Assembly (NCBI GenBank): GCA_963377175.1
Contig: CAUJNA010003240.1
Span: forward strand, 22,501-86,500
DNA from: Effrenium voratum
Taxonomy: Eukaryota; Sar; Dinophyceae; Suessiales; Symbiodiniaceae
Length of the DNA stretch: 64,000 nucleotides
Reading direction: 5' to 3'
Shown here: positions 31,155-43,899 of the stretch, piece by piece
Layout: each line of letters opens with the position of its first letter
Numbering within the stretch: position 1 is the stretch's first letter
Made by a program: the position numbers and the translations under genes
Notes under the pieces: generated by a model
Told to the model about the DNA's origin: nothing
Seen by the model: only the letters and a program-made list of their open reading frames with translations
Databases searched by the model: none

Positions 31155-34100
31155 ATGGCACAAGACACCCGGGGTGCGCACCGTTCCAGGCGAAAGCGTG
31201 TGATAGATGAGGAGGAGGCAGGGCCGGCGATGAATCCAGATGACTCTTGGCCATCAAATTTAAAGGTGGACCACCAACTTGTGACGGTATTCCAAGTGCC
31301 TTGCGTGGAGCTCACAAGCCGGACACTGAGGAAGATGAAGAATATGAAGATTACGTGCCGGTGAAGAAGAGAAAGGCCGCGGGGCAGAAGACTTGGAGTA
31401 CCAGAGCGACCTCTTGGACGCGTCCTCTTCTGGGCCCCCTTTAGAAATGGCAAGCGAAAGATAGGCAGTCAACAACCGTTTCAGGGTTCCGTTCCTACGA
31501 TTGGACTTCTACTGTGGAATCCAGCGGATTGTTGGGCGGGTGCATGCTGAAACTCAATCGACACCCACCCAAGCCAGCACCACCTGACCCTTGCAGGCGG
31601 CCATGAAAGAAAAGCTCGTGACAGACAGGCGCCAAGCAGCTCCTGGTTGGAATAGCTGTCGCCGGAATTTGATGGGATGCGCGCCTATCAGAGGTGATTT
31701 GTCTTGTATTTTTTGTACATGGGTGATGTTGGCTCTGATGAGCATACTCGTTGCACGGTGATGTGCACAAGCATGGGAGGCAGAAAGAGAGGCGAGAAGA
31801 AGCTGAACGCATCATGCGAGAGCGATTAGCAGAGGCCGGCACTGTTTTGTCCATCGACGCAGCCTAGGAGGCTTTCAGGCAGATGGCCTGCCAGGGTATT
31901 GATTCTGTTGATTCGCTCACTCGTCACTCAGCCCAAACAGGAAAAGAAGAAGCGCGGCATCGCTGGGCACTGAGCTATTGATGGCGCTGCTGAAGCATTC
32001 GGCCATCCCCCCGGAAATCAGCAAATGTCCCAGGCAAATTCTTTGCTGGCCGTTTCTGCGAAGCTGAAAGCAGAGGAAGAAGCTAACAAGGCTGGGCGGG
32101 CAACCCAGGCTGGCAGGCCTGAGCTTGCATGCACGTGATCTGTTTTCCGCCTCTCACATGAAAGTCCGAGTTTTTGCAAAGGTCCCCTCGAGCCTAAAAG
32201 CTTTGACCGACCTACCTTCATTCTTGGAGAGACGGGCTTGAAGGCTCAGCTTGCCGTCAGGACTCGCGAGAGCAGGCCATCAAGGAAAGCATCAGGAACG
32301 AAGAGGACCTCCAGCAGAGCCATGTTCACTGCATGAGTTGCCACACGTATTTATTGCCGGCCAACGGGGTTCTATGGTCCAGGCAACAGAAAGAAACAGC
32401 TGTTGAAATCTGCGGGGGTGGCAGGTTGCAATTGCAGATGGCAAGTTCTCAGGTGAGATTGCTCTTCACAGTGCGTTTGCTTTGTCTTTTCGCTGGGCTG
32501 GTCAGAGTTAGAGTAGAGGTTCGCTTTTTTCGCTGTTGACTCGCGCGGTGGAGATACATGTCTGAGGTGGCAACTTGACCCACATTCAGCAAGCTGGCCA
32601 CATGCAGCCTGCCGTGCCTCATGGCGCAGGATCAGCTACTCGAGCAGGTTCAGCTACAGATGAGCACTCCGCTCATGTCTGCTGGGCTGCCGAGATCTGC
32701 CGCAGGTTGGATGTGGCTTCATAAGATCCCGCTTTCTGTCGTGTAAGCCCCCTGCACGATGTCGACCGAGGTTCGTGAGCGGGCCAAGGGTATCGTCTAC
32801 AAAGAGAGGACGGGCCAAACACTGGCAAGTAGGCCGTGTGACTGAATTCAGGGGAAAGAGGCTCTAGGATTTGCCTGTCCATGGCCGTGTGCAGGATGCC
32901 TGCCATTGGTGACTGGCGGCCTATCCAAAAGTATCGCAGCTTGGCATTTGGCTCCCTGGGCCCATGAATGTGGCCCTTTGCTTCTGGCAGGTAGGTTCAG
33001 GACGCTGGCGTGCAATCTAAGGTGACTTGCCGGAGGCGGAGAGGGTATCCATCCGTGAGAAATACTTCATAGAGGCACACGAGGGGATGTTGCGAGATTC
33101 TCTGTCGAAAGCTGGCACATCTAGCGCTTTGAGAATGGCGGGCAGGCATTGCAGCTTTTCACGTTTGGCTGGCTTTCCATAAAGCAGCTGTCGCGCATGC
33201 TTGTTTGAAGTGTTTGTGCTCTTGCTGGCGAAGGTAGAAGCATTAAGTTTAGAGCTTGCTGCGCATCTCGCCACTGTCGCCAGAGCTCTCTTGGCTTCAT
33301 TACATCTGGGGCAATGTCAAGAAAGAGCATACTTTGGGGCCGTCAAACAGAAGCTCATTAGGCGTCAACCATGAACTTGTGCGACAAATCTGTTCCGCGA
33401 GGGGCAAGAAATGAGGATGCAAAAAGGGCGATCAAAGTGAGCACTGCGTAGACATTCAAACGCTCTAGCACCACCCAAACCAACCCAAAGCCACCAATTC
33501 CCGGCACAGAGTCGTTTTCTGGGCGGCAGTTTTAATGATTTGGCAGAGGGACGTGAGTCGCCGGCGCTTTGCATTTGAGCGGCGGTCTGTCAGGTCAACG
33601 GGAATGACATCCCTTCACCTATCAAGAAGTTCGAGGAAGGGCCAAGGGCGCGCGCGGCTTGCGTGGGACAATCGCGCGCGCATGTCAGGAGATGCGTTTG
33701 CCCCGAGGCATCCTGGAAGGCCGGAGGGGCAGAATTTGAGGCGGAAAGAGTGTATCACACAATACTAATTACTGCAGTATACTGCAGTACTTGATTGTTC
33801 TCTTCGCTTGTCTGGTCTATTGTGAATGTGGGGTAGTGACCTGACGGCGACGCGCCACCAAATTTGGAGTACACCAGAAAAACAGAGCACTCATTCTCCC
33901 ATGTCACATGACCAGTCTGCGAGCTGCACATTGTTACCGCAGGCTCAAACCGAGGGGAGCCCAATAGTTTTGTGGTGACAACTGTCTACCCCTCCGCGGG
34001 GTCCGTTTTTCCTGTTTCCTTTGTGCTAGCTTCTTGGGCGTGAGGCCAAGATTGCAATTTGCTTCGTTTGCTAGAATCTTTCTCTCTCCTCCTTCTGCGA

Positions 34101-37100
34101 TCCTTTTTCTCGTGCCTCCCTTCTGTCTCCATTCAGCCATGGCAGTTGTATGTGTATAATGAGACCTGAGATGAAACTCGCATCAGGTTGCTCAAAGACT
34201 TTGTCATGTATGCGGTCAGTGCAGAGACGTATGCGGCTGCACAGTTGTCACCCGCTCGGCTTGTGTCAAACACGTCTCAAAGGTCGGAGCGCTGCTCGAG
34301 TTGTTTGTCGCTTGGCCTTGCCTCTCCGTAGGCCTGAAAGCGAAAGGCATCATGCGGCCCACGCAGATCCAGATGTGCCATGGCTTCCGGGCTTCCGGGG
34401 TGGGAAGACAAAGCTGACATTTCAGGGATAGTCCTCCAGGCAGTGGCCGGTTTCAGAATTGTGGCGGATGGTTGTGCTGCAGCCTGCTGCTCTGAGGCAA
34501 GGTATTCCTGCAGGCCTCATGGGCCGTGACATCATTGGAGCCTAGTCTGCCCTCAGCTTCTTGTTGCCCTCACTTGATTCCAAGAGCGGCCAGCAGATGT
34601 TTTGGACCGCTATTTTGTTCGAAGCTCAAAGAAATGAGTCGAAGCAGGGCGCCCGATCAGTTTGGCCACTCGGCCCTCACATCTCAGGAATCGCCTTCAC
34701 TGGCAGTGGCAAAACCCTCGTGCCCCAGCCTCAGGGCTGAGGTCGCCGGCTGCAGTGGGCACCGGAAGTTCTGCAGGTTCGGCCTGCCTATGATCATGTG
34801 CGCGCTGGAGCAGGAGCTTAGGGCACGAGCTCGGCGTCCCAAGGGGACGGGGACGGGGACGGGGCGGCGCTCCGTGCCTTGCAAGTCCCAAGATTCCGAC
34901 AAACCTCCCACACGACATTCCTACGCCCCATGCAGAAAGTCAATGCAACCCGTCTTATCGTTAGGCTGCAAAAGGCAACTAATTTTGTCGTCACACCTAG
35001 GGATTTTCCAAGGTGCAGCCCACAGAGGGCCCTTTTGGGCTGATCATCGCGCCTTCGCGAGAGCTAGCGCACCAGACGTACGAGGCGCGGTGCCCTGAGG
35101 CCGCAGTCGGGAGGTTGGGCGGGCCACGCGCGCCAGGTCATCGAGTTCTACACGGACCACCTTGCTGAATACCACAAGGAGTTCCCCAAACTCAGATCAG
35201 TAGCGCGGCTGAACTGACGGGCCCCGGGATGTTGACACGCTACTGAGCAACCCGCACCGGCTTGCCCATTAGTCAGAGACCGAAGCATCTCTTTCGTTCA
35301 GTTTGGTGCCATGGACGCCTAGGGGGGCATCTCGCATTGCAAAATAGAACCTGGGGGCATCCCTCCATGCCCCCACGCCCGCCACTCTGCTAGGTTTGCG
35401 TGCCAAGGTGCTGACGATTGGTGGCCTCAGCACAGGCACCCAAGCCATGGCCATCAAGAAGGGCTGCCACATGGTTGTGGCCATCCCGGCCGCAAGTGGA
35501 CAGGGGCCGCCTCCCATGGGTGGGGACGTAGGCGTTTTGGAAGACGGCATTATTTTTGCCACTGCCAGCGCTTGTGAGTTTGTGCAAGCCTTGCCGGGTC
35601 CATGGCATGAGTGTCTCAACGGCATGACGCCCAAGGCAACGCCGGGTAGGCTAAACGACCTGCTGCAGAAGAAGCGCATGTCTTTGGCACAGCCTGAGGC
35701 CTAGATCGCTTGAAGCCAGAGGTGCCAAGAGATTGCACCTCCGGCACCGCAGACGTGTTACTGTTGTTGTGGCACGTTGCAGAAGCTATTCTGGGGTTCA
35801 ATGATTTTCTGGAACAGTGAGTAGCGAGCCCACATGGGGCTGGCTCCTTCAGACGCAGGTGCCAAGTCCTGGTTCTGGACGAGGCAGACCGCATGATCGA
35901 CCTGGGCTTTGAGGAGGAGATCCGAAATACCCTGGACCACTACCGAGGCACTCGCCTATAGTTCATGCCCATGCCGCAAGTTAGGAAGGGGAACTTTGTT
36001 TTTTTTGGAATGTTCTGATTTGCTTCAGTTTACCTGTTTTGCGAAGGAATCCACCGTACCCAGCCCCCACCCACCCCCCACCCAGCCCCCCCTCAGCCCC
36101 CGCCAGGCCAGCGGCAAACTCTCCTCTTTAGCGCAACCATGCCCAAGAAGATCCAGGCGCGGCGTAGGCACAAGCTGTACGGATGCAGTGGAAGTGAACC
36201 AGGAAAAGATGTTGCGCATGGTAAGGCACCGCGACACTCTATTATATGAACTTGCGTCGTGTGCAAACATTCAATCTAGTGCAAGCTCATGCAATGTATT
36301 TGAGTCACGTGGTATGAAGGCAATGTGTACGCGTGTCGTTGTGTACATACGAATGTGTTCAGTTTCGTCCTTGCCTAGCTTGTGTATTGCAATGTAGCTT
36401 TGTCAACATACCATCACATGTGATGCATCTTGCGCATGAGAGAGAGGGAGAAAGTTCATAGATGTAGCCCACAGGACGACGCAACCAGGTAACCAGTCAA
36501 GAGTCATGGTTTTGAGCATAGCCCACGGTGCAGTCCACCTTGAGGACTTCGCCAAGACTGCGCTGGTGGATGCGGCACCTCAGCTGCAAGCTTCAGGCCC
36601 CTAGACCATACTACTCTTTTTGAAACACCCAGGCAGGAGTAAATGAGGGATAAGTGTGACAGTCGTATTTCTGCCTTGGGGTTTAGTCTGGGGTTGGCCG
36701 GGGTTGGCGTGGGTGCTCTGCTTTGGATGCGGTGGGTCTGACACCTGAGGTGGTGATTAACGTCGGACGCGCAGGTGCTGCAAACTTGGATGTGATCCAG
36801 GAGGTCGAGCGCCCCGGTGGCAACTTCGAGAACCGGCATCAGACATGCACGCATCGCACCACTTTCAATTGCTCAAGTTCTGATGAGAGAGCAGCATGGG
36901 TTTGTGTCCTGGGATGCTCAGAGGCTCCGGCAAACAATTTGTAGAACCTTGCAATAAGTTACTGGAACACTGCTGATGACACAAATGCATTCAAGTGCGA
37001 CAGCAACAAGCAGGCTAACAGGGCAAACACACCGTGCTCCAACTCATTCTTTAAGTGAGGTACGTCAAGCAGGAGGCAAAGCTGGTGTACCTCCTCAAGT

Positions 37101-39531
37101 GCTTGCAGAAGACACCACCCCCGGTGCCTTGCCGTTAAGCCACGCAGGGTAGGACCAGCCAACAGCGCAAACGTGTTGGCTGTTGTCAGAACAATGCAGT
37201 GTCACAATGCGCGTAAGAGCTGGCAAATGGAGGTCTTGATCTTCTGCGAGAACAAGTCTGATGTTGACGACGTGCATGAGTATCTCCTTTTGAAAGCAGT
37301 GGAGGCCGGTCCTGTTACTCGAGGGCTCCTGTGCCCTCAGCTGATGCCGAAACAAGATGAACTGATGCGCAAAACTCGTATGTGAATTGTGACAATGTTT
37401 TGATGATCAATCTCGGAAGCTCAGAACCGGGATCCGAATTCAAGAGACTGTTTTGTTAAGCTTCGGCCCTCCGGCCTGGCAAGGGGCCCTCCCCATGCGG
37501 GGCGGCTCGGGCGAGCTCGGCCGTCAGGTTGTGGCAATCCACGGAGGCCTGGACCAGGAGGAACGGCACGAGGCAATCAGATCCTTTAAGGAGGGCTCCA
37601 AGGCGCGGGCAGGGAGGGGGCTGATCCTTTGGTTCCCTTTCTGCTTCTTGGCCTCATTTCAATGAAACGGACAGGCTGTGTATATGTTGCTATCTTCTTG
37701 TCACTGCGATTGCATTTTCCTGAGTGTTGAGGTTGCCATAACCTCCCTTTCATGGTGGCGGAAAGGCTGTAGCAGCCTTGTGTGAGTTGCTTGGTGCTAG
37801 GATATGATAGGATAGGGTCTGGTTGCCTAGTTGGCGTTTTCTTTGTTCGAGGCTGAGCCCTGGAATAGGAATTTAATATCAATTCTTAGCGCCGGCCTTT
37901 GCCGAGCCTGAAACGGAGTGACTCGAAGCAGATGTCATGGCCCCAATCAATCCGATGACGCGCCGCAACGGGGCGGGCGCAGGACGTGCTCATTGGCACG
38001 GACGTGGCCTCCAAGGGCTTGGACTTCCCGGCCATCCAGCACGCCGCTCCGCTGGCAGTCGCGATGAGTGCCAGCGCAAGACCGAAATGCTATCCGAAGT
38101 CTGTCACAGGGCCCATCGCGCGCCAAATGGTTGGCGGTTCTCAGTGCATAGGGCTGGGCATTTAAGCAGCTGGCCTGCAGGCCTGGGATGTTTCCTCATG
38201 CAATTCAAGGGGGTGCTGTGGAAACATGCCATTTTGCTGGGGACTTTGTTTCCGGCATGTGTCCTTTTCTTCCAGTTATGTCAAAGGGAAAAAACAACTA
38301 GCGAAGCCACCTGCGGTGTGGGTTTCTCAGGCAAGTTCATTTCAAGTTAGGGTTGTCGGCCACATGCGCCTTTGGCAAGCTTCTTGAGGTCATCAACTTC
38401 GATATGCCAAAAGAGATCGAGAATTATGTGCACCGCATCGGCCGGACAGGCGCGCCTGGTTCATATCGTACGGGGGCAGCAACTTGGCAGGCCAGAACTT
38501 AAGCTTGAATTAATTCGACACCGAAGGGGAACCACCGCTGGTCAGCATTTCGGTGCAAATTATGATGGTAGGGGCAAGCCCCAGCTCTCATTGCCAGGCA
38601 GATGTGGACGAACTGGTGTGGCCACCACCTTCGTCAACAAGAACCAAGACGACGCTTCACAAAACATATGCTCGCCTGTTCCGTTCCGCTTGCGGTGCTG
38701 GTCAGGGCGTGAGCTGGGTGCCTGACAGGAAACTATCCTGCTGGACCTGAAGGCGCTTCTGTTGGAAGCTGGCCAGCACGTGCCCAGCTGAGACTCGAGT
38801 TGTTGTGGATGTTTGTGTGTTTTCCGAGAGCGCGGAAAGAGATCAGCTGTCCTCCTGTGTGAGGTGCCTCCGTTTCTCATGCAGCTGGACTCTTCGGCTG
38901 GCGGCCGGGAGGAGGAGGAGATTGGCGGTGTCAAGGCGGCCGCTCACAGACTTCCATACCCGGGCCCAGTTCAGTGTACAGTGAATTTGTGGGGCTTGTC
39001 TTTCCCTCGGCCCTTGGGTGCTTTGGGGCATTGGGTTCGCAGGGCTGCGCCTACTGTGGCGGCCTGGGGCATCGCATTTCCGACTGCCCCAAGCTGGAGA
39101 CCACTCGGCAGAAGACCACTTCGGCAACCAAGGCTGGCGGCTGCCTTTGTGCCGCAAGACCTTTTCAATAGGCTGTGATTTGTTTTGGGGGCGGCGGCTT
39201 CGTAGTGGGCCCCCCTAAGGCCGTAGGGTTAGCATCAGGATTGGTCAGCCCTTTGGGTTCCAGGGCCCTCAGAGGGATGGGAATGTGAGCTTTTCACGAG
39301 GACTACCTCACCACCGGTGCGGCACGCTACACAGGTTCCGAAGGCCTGGAGTTGGGGCGGGTTCGGGCCATGGTGTGCTGCTATGAGCCGCAAAGCCTAG
39401 CTTGTGAAGAGACAGACGCTCCCAGTTTTGTGATTTTGAGGGCTGTCGGGTGGGGTGGGAGGCACTTCCCGCAGATTAGGCAGTGGAGTTCCTTGTTGCG
39501 CTTGGCGCGAGGTTACGCTGGTGACTGGTAA
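31155..39531 (+). CDS. DDX41: DEAD-box RNA helicase DDX41 (Abstrakt), about 25 small exons
   Basis: An ATP-dependent RNA helicase of the nucleus; the animal orthologue works in pre-mRNA splicing and nucleic-acid sensing. The likely start is ATG 31155 (basic [16 protein letters not shown]), with an acidic exon [15 protein letters not shown] near 31330 matching the family N-terminus. The helicase core then appears in order: [11 protein letters not shown] (33606), [23 protein letters not shown] (motif I, 34690), [15 protein letters not shown] (Ia, 35033), [13 protein letters not shown] (35636), [18 protein letters not shown] (motif II, 35870), [14 protein letters not shown] (III, 36115), [39 protein letters not shown] (37233), [46 protein letters not shown] (VI, about 38420) and a CCHC zinc knuckle [19 protein letters not shown] (39043), which is diagnostic of DDX41. 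It ends GYAGDW with TAA 39529-39531. Intron positions are set by homology: 18 GC-AG, 3 GT-AG and 1 GA-AG. Exons before 32895 and between 33640 and 34332 are approximate. Confidence 0.95.
36057..36101. repeat. C-rich CCCCCA tract in a DDX41 intron
   Basis: A run of CCCCCAC-type repeats forms the pyrimidine-rich lead into the acceptor at 36105-36106. Confidence 0.8.
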
Positions 39532-39754
39532 GCAGAGTGGGCAGCGCTGCCTGCGGGCGCGTTGCGGGCCCCAGCGATGTCACGCGGCCGGCTCCGCGCA
39601 GGTCTCACAACTAAAGTGGTTAGCGAGCAGCTGACCTTGAGAAAAAGCTAGGGCGAAAGCTCGAGGCGGCTGGTAAAGTGGAATGAGGGTTCTAGTCCCC
39701 GCAGTGTCATAGTGCAGGTTCAGGGATGTCCTGATGATGAGGACCCGCTAGGGG

Positions 39755-39905
39755 CAGCCCAGACACACACACACACACACAAGAGACACACAAACACAAA
39801 CACAGACACACGCACACACACACACACACAATGTCACAAGACACCCACACGCAAGGACACACCCACACACAAGATAGCCATACACACACAGAAACACACA
39901 TGCAA
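39755..39905. repeat. CA-rich microsatellite
   Basis: ACACAC runs with AAACAC and GCACAC interruptions between DDX41 and the next exon-like sequence. No gene is seen in 39532-40730 beyond short frames such as HFYIPGLHTVTPDGQLH near 40055. Confidence 0.85.
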
Positions 39906-40733
39906 AGTTGGCTCGGCAATGGACAGGGGATGGACCGCCGTTGCCGAAGAGCGGGCGAGAGAGAGGAAGCGAAGGGAGAGCATGCCGTTTTACGATACCT
40001 TGCGACTCGGTCCCTGGTGATCCTTGCCGGAGAAGATGTTGCGGCTTTTAGCTTTGCATTTTTACATTCCTGGCTTGCACACTGTAACACCGGATGGGCA
40101 GCTGCATTCTTGTGTTATAGGTTGTAGGCATCGTTCAACGATGAGGACCCTCACTACAACTGATGCAAGTCCCTCGCCGGGCCATCTTTCGAGCGTCCAG
40201 CAAGCATCCCCCTGCCTTTCTCTCCACTCTTGTTTGCTTTCTGCAATGGGCTCGGACTAGAGCCCCAGGCGCCTCTGAGACTGCAAAGGCAGCATGCATT
40301 GAAGTTTAGATCGGGGAGAGGGCTGGGACCTTTGCCGTTGCATGTGAATCAACTCGCCGCCAGAACCCATAGAATGGCAATTCAGGCTTTCAACTTGTTG
40401 TTCATCGACAAGTTTCACCTTTCCAATTGGAGGATGACACGCAGGTTCGACGCCAAACAAACTCGCTTTCTTTATTCAAGAAATATGAGCCACAGCGGGC
40501 CTCAGATCAGCAATGGGTGGTTGAAGGTCCAAGAGCCGACCGATGAAATAGTAGCTGCTTGTTTTCCGGAGCAAAAGGCCATATTGGGCTCTCCCCTGTG
40601 GGCTCCGAGGCGCAATATGTGGTTCTGCAGGCTCACAGGGAAACTGTTCCCCCAAATCAAGCGCACAAACTCACCGTTTCAAGGATGTTCCTTGTTGCTT
40701 GCTTCACGTTTGCTGAAACTCCTGGCGCAGGAT

Positions 40734-40850
40734 GCCGGCTCACGAACGGAAGCTGCGTGAGAACATGGTGCGGCGGAAATGCCACCTGCGTTGCCGCCTT
40801 AGACACCTCAGAGCAAACCTTGCGTACAAGCAGCTGGGCACATTGTAGAA
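40734..40850 (+). CDS. Putative terminal exon of a small basic protein
   Basis: After a plausible acceptor (TGGCGCAG) a frame beginning at ATG 40734 encodes about 38 residues and ends in TAG. It is strikingly rich in Arg, Lys, Leu and Cys (MPAHERKLRENMVRRKCHLR), as in small ribosomal or nucleic-acid-binding proteins. No upstream exon could be joined with confidence, so the gene's start and identity are unknown. It sits about 90 bp before the PsbP-like gene on the same strand. Confidence 0.35.
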
Positions 40851-40937
40851 GCCATTAGGTTTGAAGCCTCGGAGGCTGATGTGTCCGAATGAGACATCCC
40901 CCGTTATAGCTCTTTGCTCGCCGTGGGCGGCCTTCCC

Positions 40938-42014
40938 ATGGTGTTAGCTTACGCTGATATTCTCGGCGCTGTGCAGCGCCGTGCTGCCATTGGGCGCCCG
41001 GCTTCGGATCAGCCGGCGCGGAGCGCACGCCCACGCACCCGTGTCCCACTTGCCGGTGCGGTGTGGCCGGCGTCTTCCGCGCTCGCGATATGTGGATGGC
41101 GTGCGCGGCGCCATGGCCGCCATGGCCGCAAGGCCAGGGCATCCAGAGAGGAGAAGCAAAGCCAGTCTGAAAAGAGAAAGGTCACAGAAGAACCACCGCC
41201 TGCGCAGTACTCAGAGCCAGAAGTGATGGGCTGGAACTCAGCCAACTGGCCACCAACGAGCTTGCGGCAGGTGATGAACTTGTATGGTGGGACCCGACGC
41301 TTTCTGATCGTCAACGTGCCGCTTCTGTTCGTGGCGCTTGGGGCGAATTTTTTTGGGTCACTCAGCGCGTTGCTTTCACAGGAAGCGCTTGCGCCTCTGG
41401 TGCGGGATTGGAGGCTGGATGGGGTCTACGCGGTGCGGGGCCTAAAGCGGCACTACATCGATGGCCTGTCCTGCACCTTCACCTACCCGGGGGATTGGGT
41501 CTACGACCCTGGCCTGGAGATCTCTCGCTTCCGGCGCGAGGAACAGGCCTATTCCAGCCGCGGCGCGCGTGGCGGATCCCCACTGCCGCTCGTGGCAGTC
41601 AAGCCCGACAAAGGCAGTGCCAGCCTTGCGCTTTACGCGTTGCCGGCAGCGGGGCAATCCTTGCAGCAGGCCCTTGGGTCGCCCACTGACGCGGAGAGCA
41701 TCGCGGGACCCGTGGCCTTGGGCTACTTGCCCGCAAAGAAAGGCAGAGAGGCGGTCGCAGACCTCCTCCTTGCAAAGTCGCTGCCTGCCGATGGGGCACG
41801 GCGTGAGAGCTACCGCCTGCAGTGGCGAGTGCTCTACAAGGACTCCCAGGCCCCAGAGCAGAGCCCCTCCTGGGACATCTATGCGAATCTACAGCTGGTA
41901 AACCGCGGGGACAAGAGTTACATCTTGCTTTTGGCGGGGAGCCTTCCGATAGGTGAAGATGCGGCGAAGGATCAAGTGCGATCTGCCACGGATAGCTTGG
42001 AGGCTTTGGTCTGA
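40938..42014 (+). CDS. PsbP-domain (thylakoid lumen) protein with long N-terminal leader
   Basis: PsbP proteins are lumenal partners of photosystem II or assembly factors. The first in-frame ATG is 40938, giving 358 residues; the frame extends a few codons upstream without another ATG. Residues about 172-358 resemble a PsbP fold. They open with YIDGLSCTFTYPGDW (the usual Y-x-F-x-YP-x-W start of the domain) and end with a strand-helix segment SYILLLAGSLPIG to SATDSLEALV. Before it are an Arg-rich stretch (GWRARRHGRHGRKAR), an acidic linker and one hydrophobic segment at about 122-146 that follows twin arginines (TRRFLIVNVPLLFVALG). This fits a twin-arginine-type thylakoid signal behind a plastid leader, but that reading is inference. 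It appears intronless over this span, unlike DDX41, and is very GC-rich at third positions. Missing upstream exons are possible. Confidence 0.75.
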   Translation: MVLAYADILGAVQRRAAIGRPASDQPARSARPRTRVPLAGAVWPASSALAICGWRARRHGRHGRKARASREEKQSQSEKRKVTEEPPPAQYSEPEVMGWNSANWPPTSLRQVMNLYGGTRRFLIVNVPLLFVALGANFFGSLSALLSQEALAPLVRDWRLDGVYAVRGLKRHYIDGLSCTFTYPGDWVYDPGLEISRFRREEQAYSSRGARGGSPLPLVAVKPDKGSASLALYALPAAGQSLQQALGSPTDAESIAGPVALGYLPAKKGREAVADLLLAKSLPADGARRESYRLQWRVLYKDSQAPEQSPSWDIYANLQLVNRGDKSYILLLAGSLPIGEDAAKDQVRSATDSLEALV

Positions 42015-43899
42015 CTAGAGTCGGTCATGACTGCACATTGTTTTTCCACTCAGGGATGACAAGGTCCTGAGCGCAAAGGGCGCCTAGGAAAAAGCTTGGG
42101 AGTGCCAGCCAGGGACATGATTCAGCTAAGCACCTCCTTGAGATCCTGAGAGGGCAATCCTGGGCCTCACACATTTCATGCTGCCTGAGGTCGGAGCCGG
42201 TCGGCGCGGACTGTGCTCCGGGAGGAATTGATGGCAAGTGCTGAGATGCTTGCAGCTGCAAAGTAGCGGGATTCTGGATTCTGAGCGTAGCAGCTGCTCT
42301 GCGGAATTCAATCTGCCAACCCAGCGATAGCCTTGCAAGTGCAGCTCCGTTGTTCCTCTTTGGCAGCTTGCGTCCACGATTCTCTCGCAACACCACAACC
42401 TCGTGCTGGATGATGCAGCTTTTTGCAGTGGATTGCCCAGAAATTCAGTGCAGGAATAGGAAGTGCCTGCAACGGGTAGTATCGTTTCCATCTGATGATT
42501 TCGGAATCCATGTGCCGCAAGCGACTTTGGAGGTGGCTGAAACTTGTCGGAAGAAGGTCAAGAAATGGTGCTGCCATAGGTTTTGGCTGGGTCTCCTGGT
42601 TTCCTGGTTGAATCTGTAAGCACGCCGGGAAGAGTCTTTGGATGAAGAATCGCGCAACATTTCAAGTGTTTAATGCAACACTTCGGCAGGTGCGACGCCC
42701 GTTGCACGGATTTCCTCTTCGAATTTGGGACTAGCTGGTTGCCTGGTTGCACCAGCGACCGGTGAGCTGTGGGGGTAGCAGCCTGCAAGCGCTTTGTGCT
42801 TTGCGCTTCGTGGGCTGCCTGGGATGTGATTTACGGAACAATAGGGAGCAGCTGACAGCTAGACGGGAGTCTGTAGGGAGGAGGCAGGGTGTTCTCGGGG
42901 CAATTGGATATGCATTATGTTCTTCCCTGCGTTTGGTTCCTTGCAAGCATGCCAGGTGCAGCTGTTAGCTCTGGTGCCCCAGTCTTAAAAGGGACCAGTA
43001 GGGCTTGGGCAGAAGCTTGCCCAGAGGAAGCATGGCACGTCACGATGCTTCTCGGCTCAGTCGCCAGCCTGGCAATCCCTGCCACCCAAGGCATCGCCCT
43101 CAGCTCTGTGGAGTTGGCGAGTTTGTTTGAGAAGCTGCTGGTTGAATCGTGAGGTGGATGTGGGTTACATGATTCTAAATGCGAGAAGAGGACGGGGTGC
43201 TGTTCTGGCAGGTGTGACTATCCGAGCACAAGCATGCAAGTTGCTTGATTGCCATGTCACAGGGTCATCCTTTCGGGCTGGGCTCTTTTCGCTTCTCGGC
43301 CAGGGTCTGGTTCACGCCTTTGCCGGCCCAGCACAGGAATCATCGCTCAAGCGACCCCTCCCATTCTCTCCTCTCTGCTCTTTGCAATGGGCTCCGGTGC
43401 TGGCACCCCTGGCGCCGCTCAGGCTGCAGACTTGCGCGCGGACAGTTCAGACCGCTGTGGATAGGGTCGCCTGTGACGTGTGCCAAGTTCCAACTGCTTT
43501 CCTTGTTTCGCTTATGTGGTGACCATATATATATATATATATATTTCTATTATACATGACTATGTGTTGCTTTGTTATGAACTGTGACGCGGTTTCCTGT
43601 GGAGAGGCTAGGAGACTTGCTTGACTGTGTTGGGCTATGACGAGTGGTGCGCAGCAACAAGCATACAGGGGTTCTTTGTGTGGTCCTCCCAGATATCTTT
43701 GTCAGATTCGGCTTGGTGTTCACAAGCCGGGACCCCCCTGGTTTGTGCCGCATTTTCATCCTTAGCCAGACCATTTCAGTTTGTCCCCAAAGCGGAAACC
43801 CCCAAACTCCGTCTGAAGCAGGTTTCTTCTTGAAGCAGCCTCAATTTGGGTACCCGCAGCAAACCTACGACCGCATATTCGATTTGGATCTCCGAGGCC
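42015..43899. other. Mostly unassigned; one exon-like segment at 43005-43152
   Basis: The + frame from about 43005 to TGA 43152 reads EEAWHVTMLLGSVASLAIP and ends SLFEKLLVES. It could be a short terminal exon, but no partner exon was found. A TA run lies at 43525-43545. The rest shows only unsupported short frames on both strands. Confidence 0.35.

Noticed and set aside
39620..39700. tRNA-like stretch with GGTTCTAGTCCCC
   Set aside because: No cloverleaf stems or anticodon arm could be formed.
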